In this document: piece by piece, positions 1-4,827 of the stretch
Layout: each line of letters opens with the position of its first letter
Numbering within the stretch: the first letter of the stretch is position 1
NCBI GenBank assembly: GCA_031178305.1
Contig: JAPSJG010000308.1
Coordinates: 1 to 5,018 of the forward strand
Direction of reading: 5' to 3'
DNA: 5,018 nt
Source of the DNA: Sinorhizobium sp.
GTDB taxonomy: Bacteria; Pseudomonadota; Alphaproteobacteria; Rhizobiales; Rhizobiaceae
Position numbers and translations under genes: made by a program
The notes under the pieces: model-generated
Told to the model about the DNA's origin: nothing
The model's input: the letters and a program-made list of their open reading frames with translations, nothing else
The model's database searches: none

Positions 1-629
1 TGCTGCGCAATGGGGAATTCCACAGCAATGCCGCGCTTCTTCTTCTGCTAGAAACAGATCTGGCCTTCGCCGGCCTCGGCTTCGACCACTTCCAGCCCAC
101 CGACAAACGCATGGTGGTGACCCGGGCGATCCCGGAGGAGCGGCTGGTTCTGGAAATCAATGGCTCACCGGCGGCACAGGAATACGCCCGTCTTGTCAAG
201 GTGCCGGTTGCTGAGTTGTCGCCGACGATTTTCGCCGAGAACCCCGTGCTGGTACGCAATGGCAATCTCTATCATGTGCGGGCGATTCAGCAGATTCATG
301 GCGAACATGGCCTCACCTTTCATTCCGCGATCGATGACGGCCTGCTTCTGCGGCTCGGTCGCGGCAAGGAAATCATCCGCACGCTCGATACAGGCCTCGC
401 CATCACCGACGACGGCGGCGAAGCGCCCGATTTCATCCTTGGGTTCGACTGCTATCTGCGCAAGCTTGAGATCGCCCGCAAGGGCTTGGACGGGCAGGCG
501 TCCGAGCAGTTTCGCCGGCGTCGGGTCGTCGGCTTCAGCACTTATGGCGAGCAGCACCTTGGCGTCCATGTGAACCAGACCTTTGTCGGCGTCGCGTTTT
601 TCCGGCCAAAAGGAGGGGCTCCTCTGTGA
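1..629 (+). CDS. FIST-domain sensor protein, C-terminal part (5' end outside window)
   Basis: This reading frame is open from the window edge (first whole codon at 3) and gives 208 residues ending at TGA 627-629, so the ATG at 111 is internal. FIST proteins are predicted small-ligand sensors. The FIST protein NosP of Pseudomonas binds heme and nitric oxide and controls a neighbouring hybrid histidine kinase. The visible part fits the end of the FIST N region plus FIST_C: residues near NGSPAAQEYARL, a central segment DFILGFDCYLRKLEI, and the typical closing motif GFSTYGEQHLGVHVNQTF followed by a hydrophobic strand (GVAFF). There is no membrane segment, so it should be cytosolic. It overlaps the kinase gene by four bases (GTGA), which suggests coupled translation and a common signalling unit. 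The family call is firm. The ligand is not visible: heme/NO is only an analogy, and the N-terminal part needed to judge it is missing. Confidence 0.88.
   Translation, partial: LRNGEFHSNAALLLLLETDLAFAGLGFDHFQPTDKRMVVTRAIPEERLVLEINGSPAAQEYARLVKVPVAELSPTIFAENPVLVRNGNLYHVRAIQQIHGEHGLTFHSAIDDGLLLRLGRGKEIIRTLDTGLAITDDGGEAPDFILGFDCYLRKLEIARKGLDGQASEQFRRRRVVGFSTYGEQHLGVHVNQTFVGVAFFRPKGGAPL
611..616 (+). promoter_or_regulatory. Ribosome binding site fixing the GTG start of the hybrid kinase
   Basis: AGGAGG lies 9 bases upstream of GTG 626-628, inside the last codons of the FIST gene. This strong site supports the GTG start even though it overlaps the upstream stop codon. Confidence 0.8.
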
Positions 630-2866
630 TCGACCCGAACGAGCCCCACGAAATTCAGATTGCCAAGCAGGCCAAGATCATCGAGGCCCTGATCAACCGG
701 GCCGAGCGCGCTCACGAAGTCGGCGGCTCGGCCTATTCGCTTTTCGAATCGGCCATCGCCCTGCAGGGGAAGGTCTGGGAAAAGACCAAGGATCTGGAAA
801 GGGCCCTCGACACGCTCGGGCGGGCGTCGAGCGAGCTCGAGATTGCCTACCAGACGCAGGAGCGCATCCAGAGAAACCTTGCAGATGCCATGGTGGCCAT
901 GGAAGGCGGCTTCGCGCTTTTCTCCGAGGACCGCCTGCAAGTCTGCAACGCCCAGTTCCGTGAGCTGCTTCCTGATATCGAGCCGCTGATCAAGCCGGGA
1001 CTGGAGTTCGACGACTATCTCGCTGCCGTCAACACCAGCAAATATCTGAACCCTGACGAGAACGGCGTGATCGGCCGCACTCAACTGCTGATGCCGGGGA
1101 GGCCGGGGCGGCGCTTTTCATCCTTCATAATGGTGCTCAGGAACGACCGCTGGTTCCAGTTTTCCTGCCGGCTGACCAGTTCCGGCAACATAGCCGTGCT
1201 GCAGACCGAAGTGACCAACATCGTGCGGGAAAACCGGCGCGAGAAGAACCGCCTGATCGACCAGCAGGCGCATTTTCTGCAGGCCGCTTTCGACCACATG
1301 TCGCTCGGCATCTGCACGTTTTCCTCCCGCAGCGAATTATTGATTCACAACGAGCGATTCGGCGAGCTTCTCGGCGTGCCGCTTCCGCTTCTGAAGAAAG
1401 GCACGCGCTTCCAGCGCATTGTCGAACACGTTGAGCGTCACGAGATTCTCGACCGCAAGGATCGCCGGTCCGATTTCGCCGGCTGGTTCAGGGCAATTCG
1501 CCGGAATGAGACGGTGCAGGAACGCTTCAGGCGGCGCGACGGGATGAGCCTCGACATCCGCATCCGCTCCTTGCCTGATGACGGATTCATCGTATCGGTT
1601 ATGGACGTGACGGCGGAGACTCAAGCGGCGGCGCTGCTGGAACAACGGGTACAGGAGCGGACCGCCGAACTGACGGAGGCGAATCGCCTCCTGCAGATAC
1701 ACGCCGATGAGCAGCGAAAGACCGAGGCCGCGCTTCGGCAGGCCAAGGAAGCGGCCGAGGCCGCGCACACCTCCAAGACCCGTTTCCTGGCTGCGGCCAG
1801 CCACGACCTTCTTCAGCCGATCAACGCCGCGAAGCTCTATCTCTCAATGTTGACGGAGCGGGTGGGCGAGCCGGGGGCAAACGAGGTGGTCAGTCGGCTC
1901 AACCGTTCCTTCACCTCGATTGAATCGCTCCTGCAGGCGCTTCTCGACATTTCCCGCCTCGACAGTTCAGGGGCGGAGTTCAACATCACCTCTTTCGATC
2001 TTGGAAGCCTGCTTCAGGGAGTAGCCGAGGATCTGGCACCCCTGGCGACGGAAAAAGGGATAGATCTGCGTATCGTCCCCTCGACACGCTGGGTGACCAG
2101 CGATCAGCGCTACCTGATGCGCTGCATTCAAAACCTGGTGGTGAACGCCATTCAGTATACGGAACGCGGCCGGGTTCTGGTGGGCTGCCGGCTGCGCCGC
2201 AATCGGGTGCGGATCGAAGTCTGGGATACGGGTATCGGGATTTCGGAGGAGGACAAGACGCGGATCTTCAACGAGTTCACCCGGGCAGGCGGTGCGGGAA
2301 AAAGCACCGGCATGGGGCTTGGTCTGTCCATCGTCGAGCGCGCCTGCCGGCACCTCGATCATCCCGTCCGTCTGATATCGGAGCCCGGTCTTGGCTCAGT
2401 GTTTTCGATCGAAGTGCCGCTGGCCGTTCCCGGCCGTGCCAGCGCCTGCGAAAATCCGACAATGGAACCGATTGCCGATGGCGGTCTCGATCTCATCGTC
2501 ATGCTTGTCGAGAACGATGCCGACGAGCTCGATGCGATGACTCAGGTTCTCGAGAGCTGGGGAGCAAGCGTTCTGGCGGCAAGCTCGACCGCCGAGGCGA
2601 CGGCACTCATGCAGGAAATAGGCACGGCGCCCGACATTCTGCTGGCCGATTATCAGCTGGACGGCGGCGACAATGGTATAGAAACGATCCGTACGCTGCG
2701 CGCTCTGGCGGGAGTGGAAATCCCCGCCGTTATCATTTCGGCCAACCGGCAACGGGATTTCGTGCGGCTCGGCGACGAGATGTCGTTCGCCGTGCTTGCC
2801 AAGCCGGTGCAACCGGTGCGGCTGCGGGCGCTCATCGACTGGAAGACCCGCGCGCGTGTGGCGTGA
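626..2866 (+). CDS. Soluble PAS-containing hybrid histidine kinase with C-terminal receiver (NahK/FlhS-like)
   Basis: A 746-residue cytoplasmic sensor kinase that starts at GTG and has no transmembrane segment. Residues 1-85 are helical and charged, probably coiled coil. Two divergent PAS-like domains follow at about 88-200 and 219-330, then a coiled-coil linker (331-386). HisKA contains FLAAASHDLLQPIN with phosphoacceptor H393. HATPase_c shows an N box (N503/N507), DTGIGIS (534-540), an F box (IFNEF, 547-551) and GMGLGLSIV (562-570). The receiver (about 624-740) has acidic E629/D631, phosphoacceptor D675, S705 and K726, so all catalytic residues are intact. The ASHDLLQP type of H box plus the upstream FIST gene match the NahK (ErcS') group, which regulates biofilm or alcohol oxidation in Pseudomonas. 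FlhS of Paracoccus plays a comparable role for methanol and formaldehyde genes. The input is probably the FIST protein and the output a separate phosphotransfer protein or regulator, neither of which is encoded here. Kinase identity is certain; the pathway is inferred. Confidence 0.95.
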   Translation: MIDPNEPHEIQIAKQAKIIEALINRAERAHEVGGSAYSLFESAIALQGKVWEKTKDLERALDTLGRASSELEIAYQTQERIQRNLADAMVAMEGGFALFSEDRLQVCNAQFRELLPDIEPLIKPGLEFDDYLAAVNTSKYLNPDENGVIGRTQLLMPGRPGRRFSSFIMVLRNDRWFQFSCRLTSSGNIAVLQTEVTNIVRENRREKNRLIDQQAHFLQAAFDHMSLGICTFSSRSELLIHNERFGELLGVPLPLLKKGTRFQRIVEHVERHEILDRKDRRSDFAGWFRAIRRNETVQERFRRRDGMSLDIRIRSLPDDGFIVSVMDVTAETQAAALLEQRVQERTAELTEANRLLQIHADEQRKTEAALRQAKEAAEAAHTSKTRFLAAASHDLLQPINAAKLYLSMLTERVGEPGANEVVSRLNRSFTSIESLLQALLDISRLDSSGAEFNITSFDLGSLLQGVAEDLAPLATEKGIDLRIVPSTRWVTSDQRYLMRCIQNLVVNAIQYTERGRVLVGCRLRRNRVRIEVWDTGIGISEEDKTRIFNEFTRAGGAGKSTGMGLGLSIVERACRHLDHPVRLISEPGLGSVFSIEVPLAVPGRASACENPTMEPIADGGLDLIVMLVENDADELDAMTQVLESWGASVLAASSTAEATALMQEIGTAPDILLADYQLDGGDNGIETIRTLRALAGVEIPAVIISANRQRDFVRLGDEMSFAVLAKPVQPVRLRALIDWKTRARVA

Positions 2867-2890
2867 GGCAAACACAGACAAAGGTCTCCG

Positions 2891-2918
2891 GTGACATTGC
2901 CGCAGCCCCTGCTAGGGT
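2891..2918 (+). promoter_or_regulatory. Possible promoter for the exported-protein gene pair
   Basis: GTGACA (2891-2896, five of six matches to TTGACA) is separated by 16 bp from TAGGGT (2913-2918, three of six matches to TATAAT). It sits in the 95-base gap after the kinase, so the two exported-protein genes could be transcribed independently as well as by read-through. The -10 element is weak, so this is only a candidate. Confidence 0.3.
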
Positions 2919-2926
2919 CAGGACGG

Positions 2927-2944
2927 GAGCCCGAAACGGGCCTC
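2927..2944 (+). other. Small GC-rich hairpin in the leader before the exported-protein genes
   Basis: GAGCCCG (2927-2933) can pair with CGGG-C-CTC (2937-2944) around an AAA loop, giving seven pairs with one bulged C. No T tract follows, so it is not a standard intrinsic terminator. It ends three bases before the ribosome site region and might affect translation or mRNA stability. It may also be chance in GC-rich DNA. Confidence 0.3.
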
Positions 2945-2947
2945 GGA

Positions 2948-2955
2948 AGGGGAGG
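2948..2955 (+). promoter_or_regulatory. Ribosome binding site deciding the start at 2962
   Basis: AGGGGAGG lies 6 bases before ATG 2962. The alternative in-frame GTG at 2863, which overlaps the kinase stop, has no such site and would add 33 residues in front of a signal peptide. Confidence 0.8.
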
Positions 2956-2961
2956 TCCGAG

Positions 2962-3633
2962 ATGCGTATTCTTCTTTTGGCCGCTCTGTTTCTGCTTGGA
3001 AGCGGCCAGGGACCGGTGGCGGCAGCCGGAGCTTATGAGCTTCTCTTTCGCTCGACGGCGCTGAAGGGGCTCGAGGCGGTCGCGGCCGACAGCGAAATCG
3101 GCCAAAACACACTCGTCTACCACAGGCTCGTTTCCGGGGCCGCCGACAGGCAGAGGGATGGCAGTTACAGCATCGGCCTGAAGGTCAAGGCCGACGATAG
3201 AGTCACCATGACGCTCTATCAGGGGACGCGGTCCCGCGGCCTTGGTGAGTATCCGGCCTCGGTCGGCAATCCCGTCATCATGTATTTCCTGGAAAGCGTG
3301 CTTGCAGATATTGCCGCTCAATCGGGCGGCAGCCCCTTTTACATGCGCAACCGTATCAAGGAGGCGCTGCTCAAGGACGCGCAGCTCGTGCCGGTGAAAC
3401 GCCAGTACCGAAACCGCGATGTCGCCGCGCGGGAGGTGACGATCCGGCCCTTCCTGAAAGACAAAGCACGCGAGCGGATGGGGCGGTTTTCCGAACTGGC
3501 GCTCACCGTCACCGTGTCGGAAGAGATCCCCGGCTGGTACTATTCGCTGGTCGCCACCGTCCCTGCTGCCGCCGGCGCGTCAGAGATCGGCTATTCCCAT
3601 GCGATCACTTTGAAAGCCGAGGGCGAGCCATGA
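2962..3633 (+). CDS. Exported protein of unknown function (223 aa)
   Basis: I do not recognise a named family. The ATG at 2962 was chosen over GTG 2863 because it has a strong ribosome site and directly begins a signal peptide: MRILLLAALFLLG, then a small-residue stretch with likely cleavage near residues 20-24 (VAAAGAYE). The mature part of about 200 residues has no further membrane helix and no cysteine. Its first half and its end look beta-rich, with alternating hydrophobic and polar residues (for example YSIGLKVKADDRVTMTLY). The middle has a distinctive helical segment, GNPVIMYFLESVL (103-115), followed by GGSPFYMRNRIKEAL (122-136), which looks like a family signature. The C-terminal half has REVTIRPFLKDKARERMGRF and a WYYSLVATV strand. 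A periplasmic lipocalin-like or beta-sandwich protein is possible but unproven. Its stop overlaps the next start (ATGA), so the two products are probably made together. The context suggests a role in the envelope part of alcohol or C1 oxidation. Confidence 0.82.
   Translation: MRILLLAALFLLGSGQGPVAAAGAYELLFRSTALKGLEAVAADSEIGQNTLVYHRLVSGAADRQRDGSYSIGLKVKADDRVTMTLYQGTRSRGLGEYPASVGNPVIMYFLESVLADIAAQSGGSPFYMRNRIKEALLKDAQLVPVKRQYRNRDVAAREVTIRPFLKDKARERMGRFSELALTVTVSEEIPGWYYSLVATVPAAAGASEIGYSHAITLKAEGEP
3619..3623 (+). promoter_or_regulatory. Ribosome binding site for the four-cysteine exported protein
   Basis: GAGGG lies 6 bases before ATG 3630, inside the last codons of the preceding gene. This supports the ATGA overlap as a coupled start. 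Confidence 0.6.
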
Positions 3634-3983
3634 TTCGGGCCGCCTTCACCGCACTGGCGCTCGCCGCCGCTATCGCGCCGGCCGGTGCCCAGAGCATATC
3701 TGAACGCCTGAACGACTATCCGACCGAGGCCCGGGCGGACTACGTGTTCGGTTGCATGGCGGCCAACGGGCAGAGCCGGGCGGTGCTCAGTCGATGCGCG
3801 TGTTCGATCGATGTGATCGCCTCCATCCTGCCCTATGACAAATATGTCCAGGCGGAAACAGTGCTATCGCTTCAGCAGGCGGGCGGCGAACAGATGGCCA
3901 TGTTCAAATCGGCGGTCGTGCCACGCACCAAGGTCGCCGAACTGAGGCGCGCCCAGGCCGAGGCCGAGATGCTGTGCTTTTGA
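3630..3983 (+). CDS. Small exported four-cysteine protein of unknown function (117 aa)
   Basis: A small protein with a clear signal peptide (MIRAAFTALALAAAIAPAGA, likely cleaved after residue 20), leaving about 97 mature residues. The mature chain is mostly helical and holds four cysteines: C42, C56, C58 and C116, the last almost at the C-terminus. In the periplasm these could form two disulfides. There is no CxxCH, so it is not a c-type cytochrome, and C56-A-C58 is not a thioredoxin CxxC. Recognisable stretches that look conserved are ARADYVFGCMAANGQ, CACSIDVIASILPYDKYVQAET and LRRAQAEAEMLCF. I cannot assign a family name. It overlaps the preceding exported-protein gene by four bases, implying coupled expression in the periplasm. 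A structural or chaperone role for a periplasmic dehydrogenase or cytochrome is a guess from context. Confidence 0.82.
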   Translation: MIRAAFTALALAAAIAPAGAQSISERLNDYPTEARADYVFGCMAANGQSRAVLSRCACSIDVIASILPYDKYVQAETVLSLQQAGGEQMAMFKSAVVPRTKVAELRRAQAEAEMLCF

Positions 3984-4002
3984 CCTTGTGAGACAGCAGC
4001 GC

Positions 4003-4036
4003 ACACGCAGCCTACCGTAAAATTCTTACTGCGTGT
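4003..4036. terminator. Inverted repeat between convergent genes, possible bidirectional terminator
   Basis: ACACGCAG (4003-4010) and CTGCGTGT (4029-4036) are a perfect 8-bp inverted repeat with an 18-base loop. A small inner GTAA/TTAC pairing (4017-4020 with 4026-4029) is an alternative fold. The repeat straddles the stop codon of the minus-strand gene and follows the plus-strand stop by 19 bases, the usual place for a shared terminator. There is no clear T run on either side, so intrinsic termination is uncertain. Confidence 0.35.
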
Positions 4037-4655
4037 CCCTGTCAGGCATATGCTTGAGCAGAATTTTGCCGATCGCATAGGCGCGCTTTTCCAAGAGGAC
4101 CGGCGTTTCGCAGACATAGGTGAGCGCCTGTTCGCGATCGCGGTAGATGCGCTCGTCCCAGTCCATCTGTTCTTCGAGCTTGTCGATCCGGTCGAAATCC
4201 GGATGCTTCTCTCCCTCAAGTCTCACCATTTCCGTCCGGCTGCCCTCGATCCGGGATGAGAGCGCGATCTGTTTGCGGGAATAAAGGGCAATCCCCGCGA
4301 TCAGCCGCTTTCGGGTATCAGCGATGTTGTCGAATACGGCGAGGAAGATGTTGCCGAGCAACTGGCCGTCCACCAGCGCACTCTTCTCGACGAAGTCTTG
4401 GACATGGAGTTCGGCCTCCTCCAACGAGACGCGGCGGACGGACAGCACTGCGGCGAGATCTTTGCCGGCAGAGGTGAGCTGAGCGCGGGTTATCGGCGCC
4501 GGCCAGATCAGGCTTGCCGAGAGCGTCTCGACCTTTCGTTGAATGCATGGCCAGTCGGGATCCGAAAAGTCCGCGGCGCCGGCGATGCCGGGCGCCTGCG
4601 CCAGCCAAAGCAGCAGACCGAGCGCCGCACCTAACCCGTGACCGGCGGCTTTCAT
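4026..4655 (-). CDS. Exported protein of unknown function with two cysteines (209 aa)
   Basis: Convergent to the preceding pair and divergent from the dehydrogenase. The start at 4655 is preferred to the ATG at 4668-4670, because GGAGG lies 8 bases before it and the upstream ATG has no usable ribosome site. The product then begins directly with a signal peptide: a hydrophobic core ALGLLLWLAQ and a likely cleavage after GIAGA, residue 27 or 28. The mature part starts DFSDPDWPCIQRKVETLS with C37 and an aromatic/proline segment (WPAPI). It then becomes largely helical and charged, with a probable coiled-coil stretch at about 125-180 (SSRIEGSRTEMVRLEGEK, then KLEEQMDWDERIYRDREQ), and a second cysteine, C182, in YVCETPVLLEKRAYAI. 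C37 and C182 could form a disulfide that ties the termini together. I know no named family. Sharing a control region with formaldehyde dehydrogenase suggests a role linked to C1 or alcohol oxidation. Confidence 0.83.
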   Translation of the reverse strand: MKAAGHGLGAALGLLLWLAQAPGIAGAADFSDPDWPCIQRKVETLSASLIWPAPITRAQLTSAGKDLAAVLSVRRVSLEEAELHVQDFVEKSALVDGQLLGNIFLAVFDNIADTRKRLIAGIALYSRKQIALSSRIEGSRTEMVRLEGEKHPDFDRIDKLEEQMDWDERIYRDREQALTYVCETPVLLEKRAYAIGKILLKHMPDRDTQ

Positions 4656-4663
4656 TCGTCTCG

Positions 4664-4668
4664 CCTCC
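4664..4668 (-). promoter_or_regulatory. Ribosome binding site deciding the start at 4655
   Basis: On the minus strand GGAGG occupies 4668 to 4664, 8 bases before the ATG at 4655-4653. It overlaps the competing upstream ATG (4670-4668), which lacks a properly spaced site of its own. Confidence 0.7.
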
Positions 4669-4685
4669 ATCTTCGAACGAGCGTC

Positions 4686-4713
4686 AGTATAGGCTGACCA
4701 ACGGAAAAGCCAA
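4686..4713 (-). promoter_or_regulatory. Candidate sigma-70 type promoter of the minus-strand exported protein
   Basis: On the minus strand TTGGCT (4713-4708, four of six to TTGACA), a 16-bp spacer and TATACT (4691-4686, five of six to TATAAT) make a reasonable housekeeping promoter. Transcription would begin near 4679, about 24 bases before the preferred start codon. That leader length also favours the start at 4655 over 4670. Confidence 0.5.
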
Positions 4714-4740
4714 AGGTCGCGATTTACACACTAAGGTCGC
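4713..4740. repeat. Direct repeat AAGGTCGC, 20-bp period, likely operator in the divergent region
   Basis: AAGGTCGC occurs at 4713-4720 and 4733-4740. With four more bases the copies read AAGGTCGCGATT and AAGGTCGCAATT, one mismatch in twelve. A start-to-start distance of 20 bp is close to two helical turns, so a dimeric regulator could contact both copies on one DNA face. The repeat sits next to the -35 candidate of each divergent promoter: it shares one base with TTGGCT on the minus strand and ends 3 bp before TTGTCT on the plus strand. This is a typical activator position. The regulator is unknown. Confidence 0.5.
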
Positions 4741-4743
4741 AAT

Positions 4744-4773
4744 TGTCTTTGCGCCTTGGTCCGTCTGTAATCT
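4744..4773 (+). promoter_or_regulatory. Candidate promoter of the formaldehyde dehydrogenase gene
   Basis: TTGTCT (4744-4749, four of six to TTGACA) is followed after 18 bp by TAATCT (4768-4773, three of six to TATAAT), placing a start near 4780. The poor -10 and long spacer fit a promoter that needs an activator, and the AAGGTCGC repeat lies just upstream at about -67 to -40. An alternative -10 is TAGATA at 4801-4806, which would give a very short leader. Confidence 0.3.
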
Positions 4774-4776
4774 CGG

Positions 4777-4794
4777 TACAAGGCCCTACAAGGC
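4777..4794. repeat. Tandem TACAAGGC repeat, 10-bp period
   Basis: TACAAGGC is found at 4777-4784 and again at 4787-4794, one helical turn apart. It lies between the dehydrogenase promoter candidates and the start codon. An inverted partner, CCTTGGTCC at 4754-4762, matches GGTACAAGG (4775-4783) at seven of nine positions. It may be a second regulator site or part of the transcribed leader. Confidence 0.4.
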
Positions 4795-4816
4795 GACCCC
4801 TAGATAACGAATTACC

Positions 4817-4821
4817 GGAGG
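4817..4821 (+). promoter_or_regulatory. Ribosome binding site of the formaldehyde dehydrogenase gene
   Basis: GGAGG lies 6 bases before ATG 4828, supporting this start, which also matches the usual N-terminus of the family. Confidence 0.8.
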
Positions 4822-4827
4822 CAATCC

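Noticed and set aside
111..629. ATG at 111 as the true start of the FIST gene
   Set aside because: The frame is open without a stop back to the window edge and encodes sequence consistent with the protein continuing upstream. The 172-residue form would be only a fragment of the FIST fold.
542..1084. Minus-strand open frame of 180 codons across the FIST/kinase junction
   Set aside because: It is antisense to two genes with clear conserved domains, has no recognisable motif, and is the usual shadow frame in GC-rich DNA.
2653..3321. Minus-strand open frame of 222 codons opposite the kinase receiver and the exported protein
   Set aside because: It runs antisense through the conserved receiver motifs and a signal-peptide gene. 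Its composition is low-complexity, rich in R, P and G, typical of a shadow frame.
3795..3803. C-A-C in the small exported protein as a heme or redox motif
   Set aside because: There is no CxxCH for covalent heme and no CxxC thioredoxin-type site. Only a structural disulfide or metal role remains possible.
4668..4670. Upstream ATG as start of the minus-strand exported protein
   Set aside because: No properly spaced ribosome site precedes it and the predicted transcript would leave a leader of only about 9 bases. The ATG at 4655 has GGAGG at ideal spacing and begins the signal peptide.
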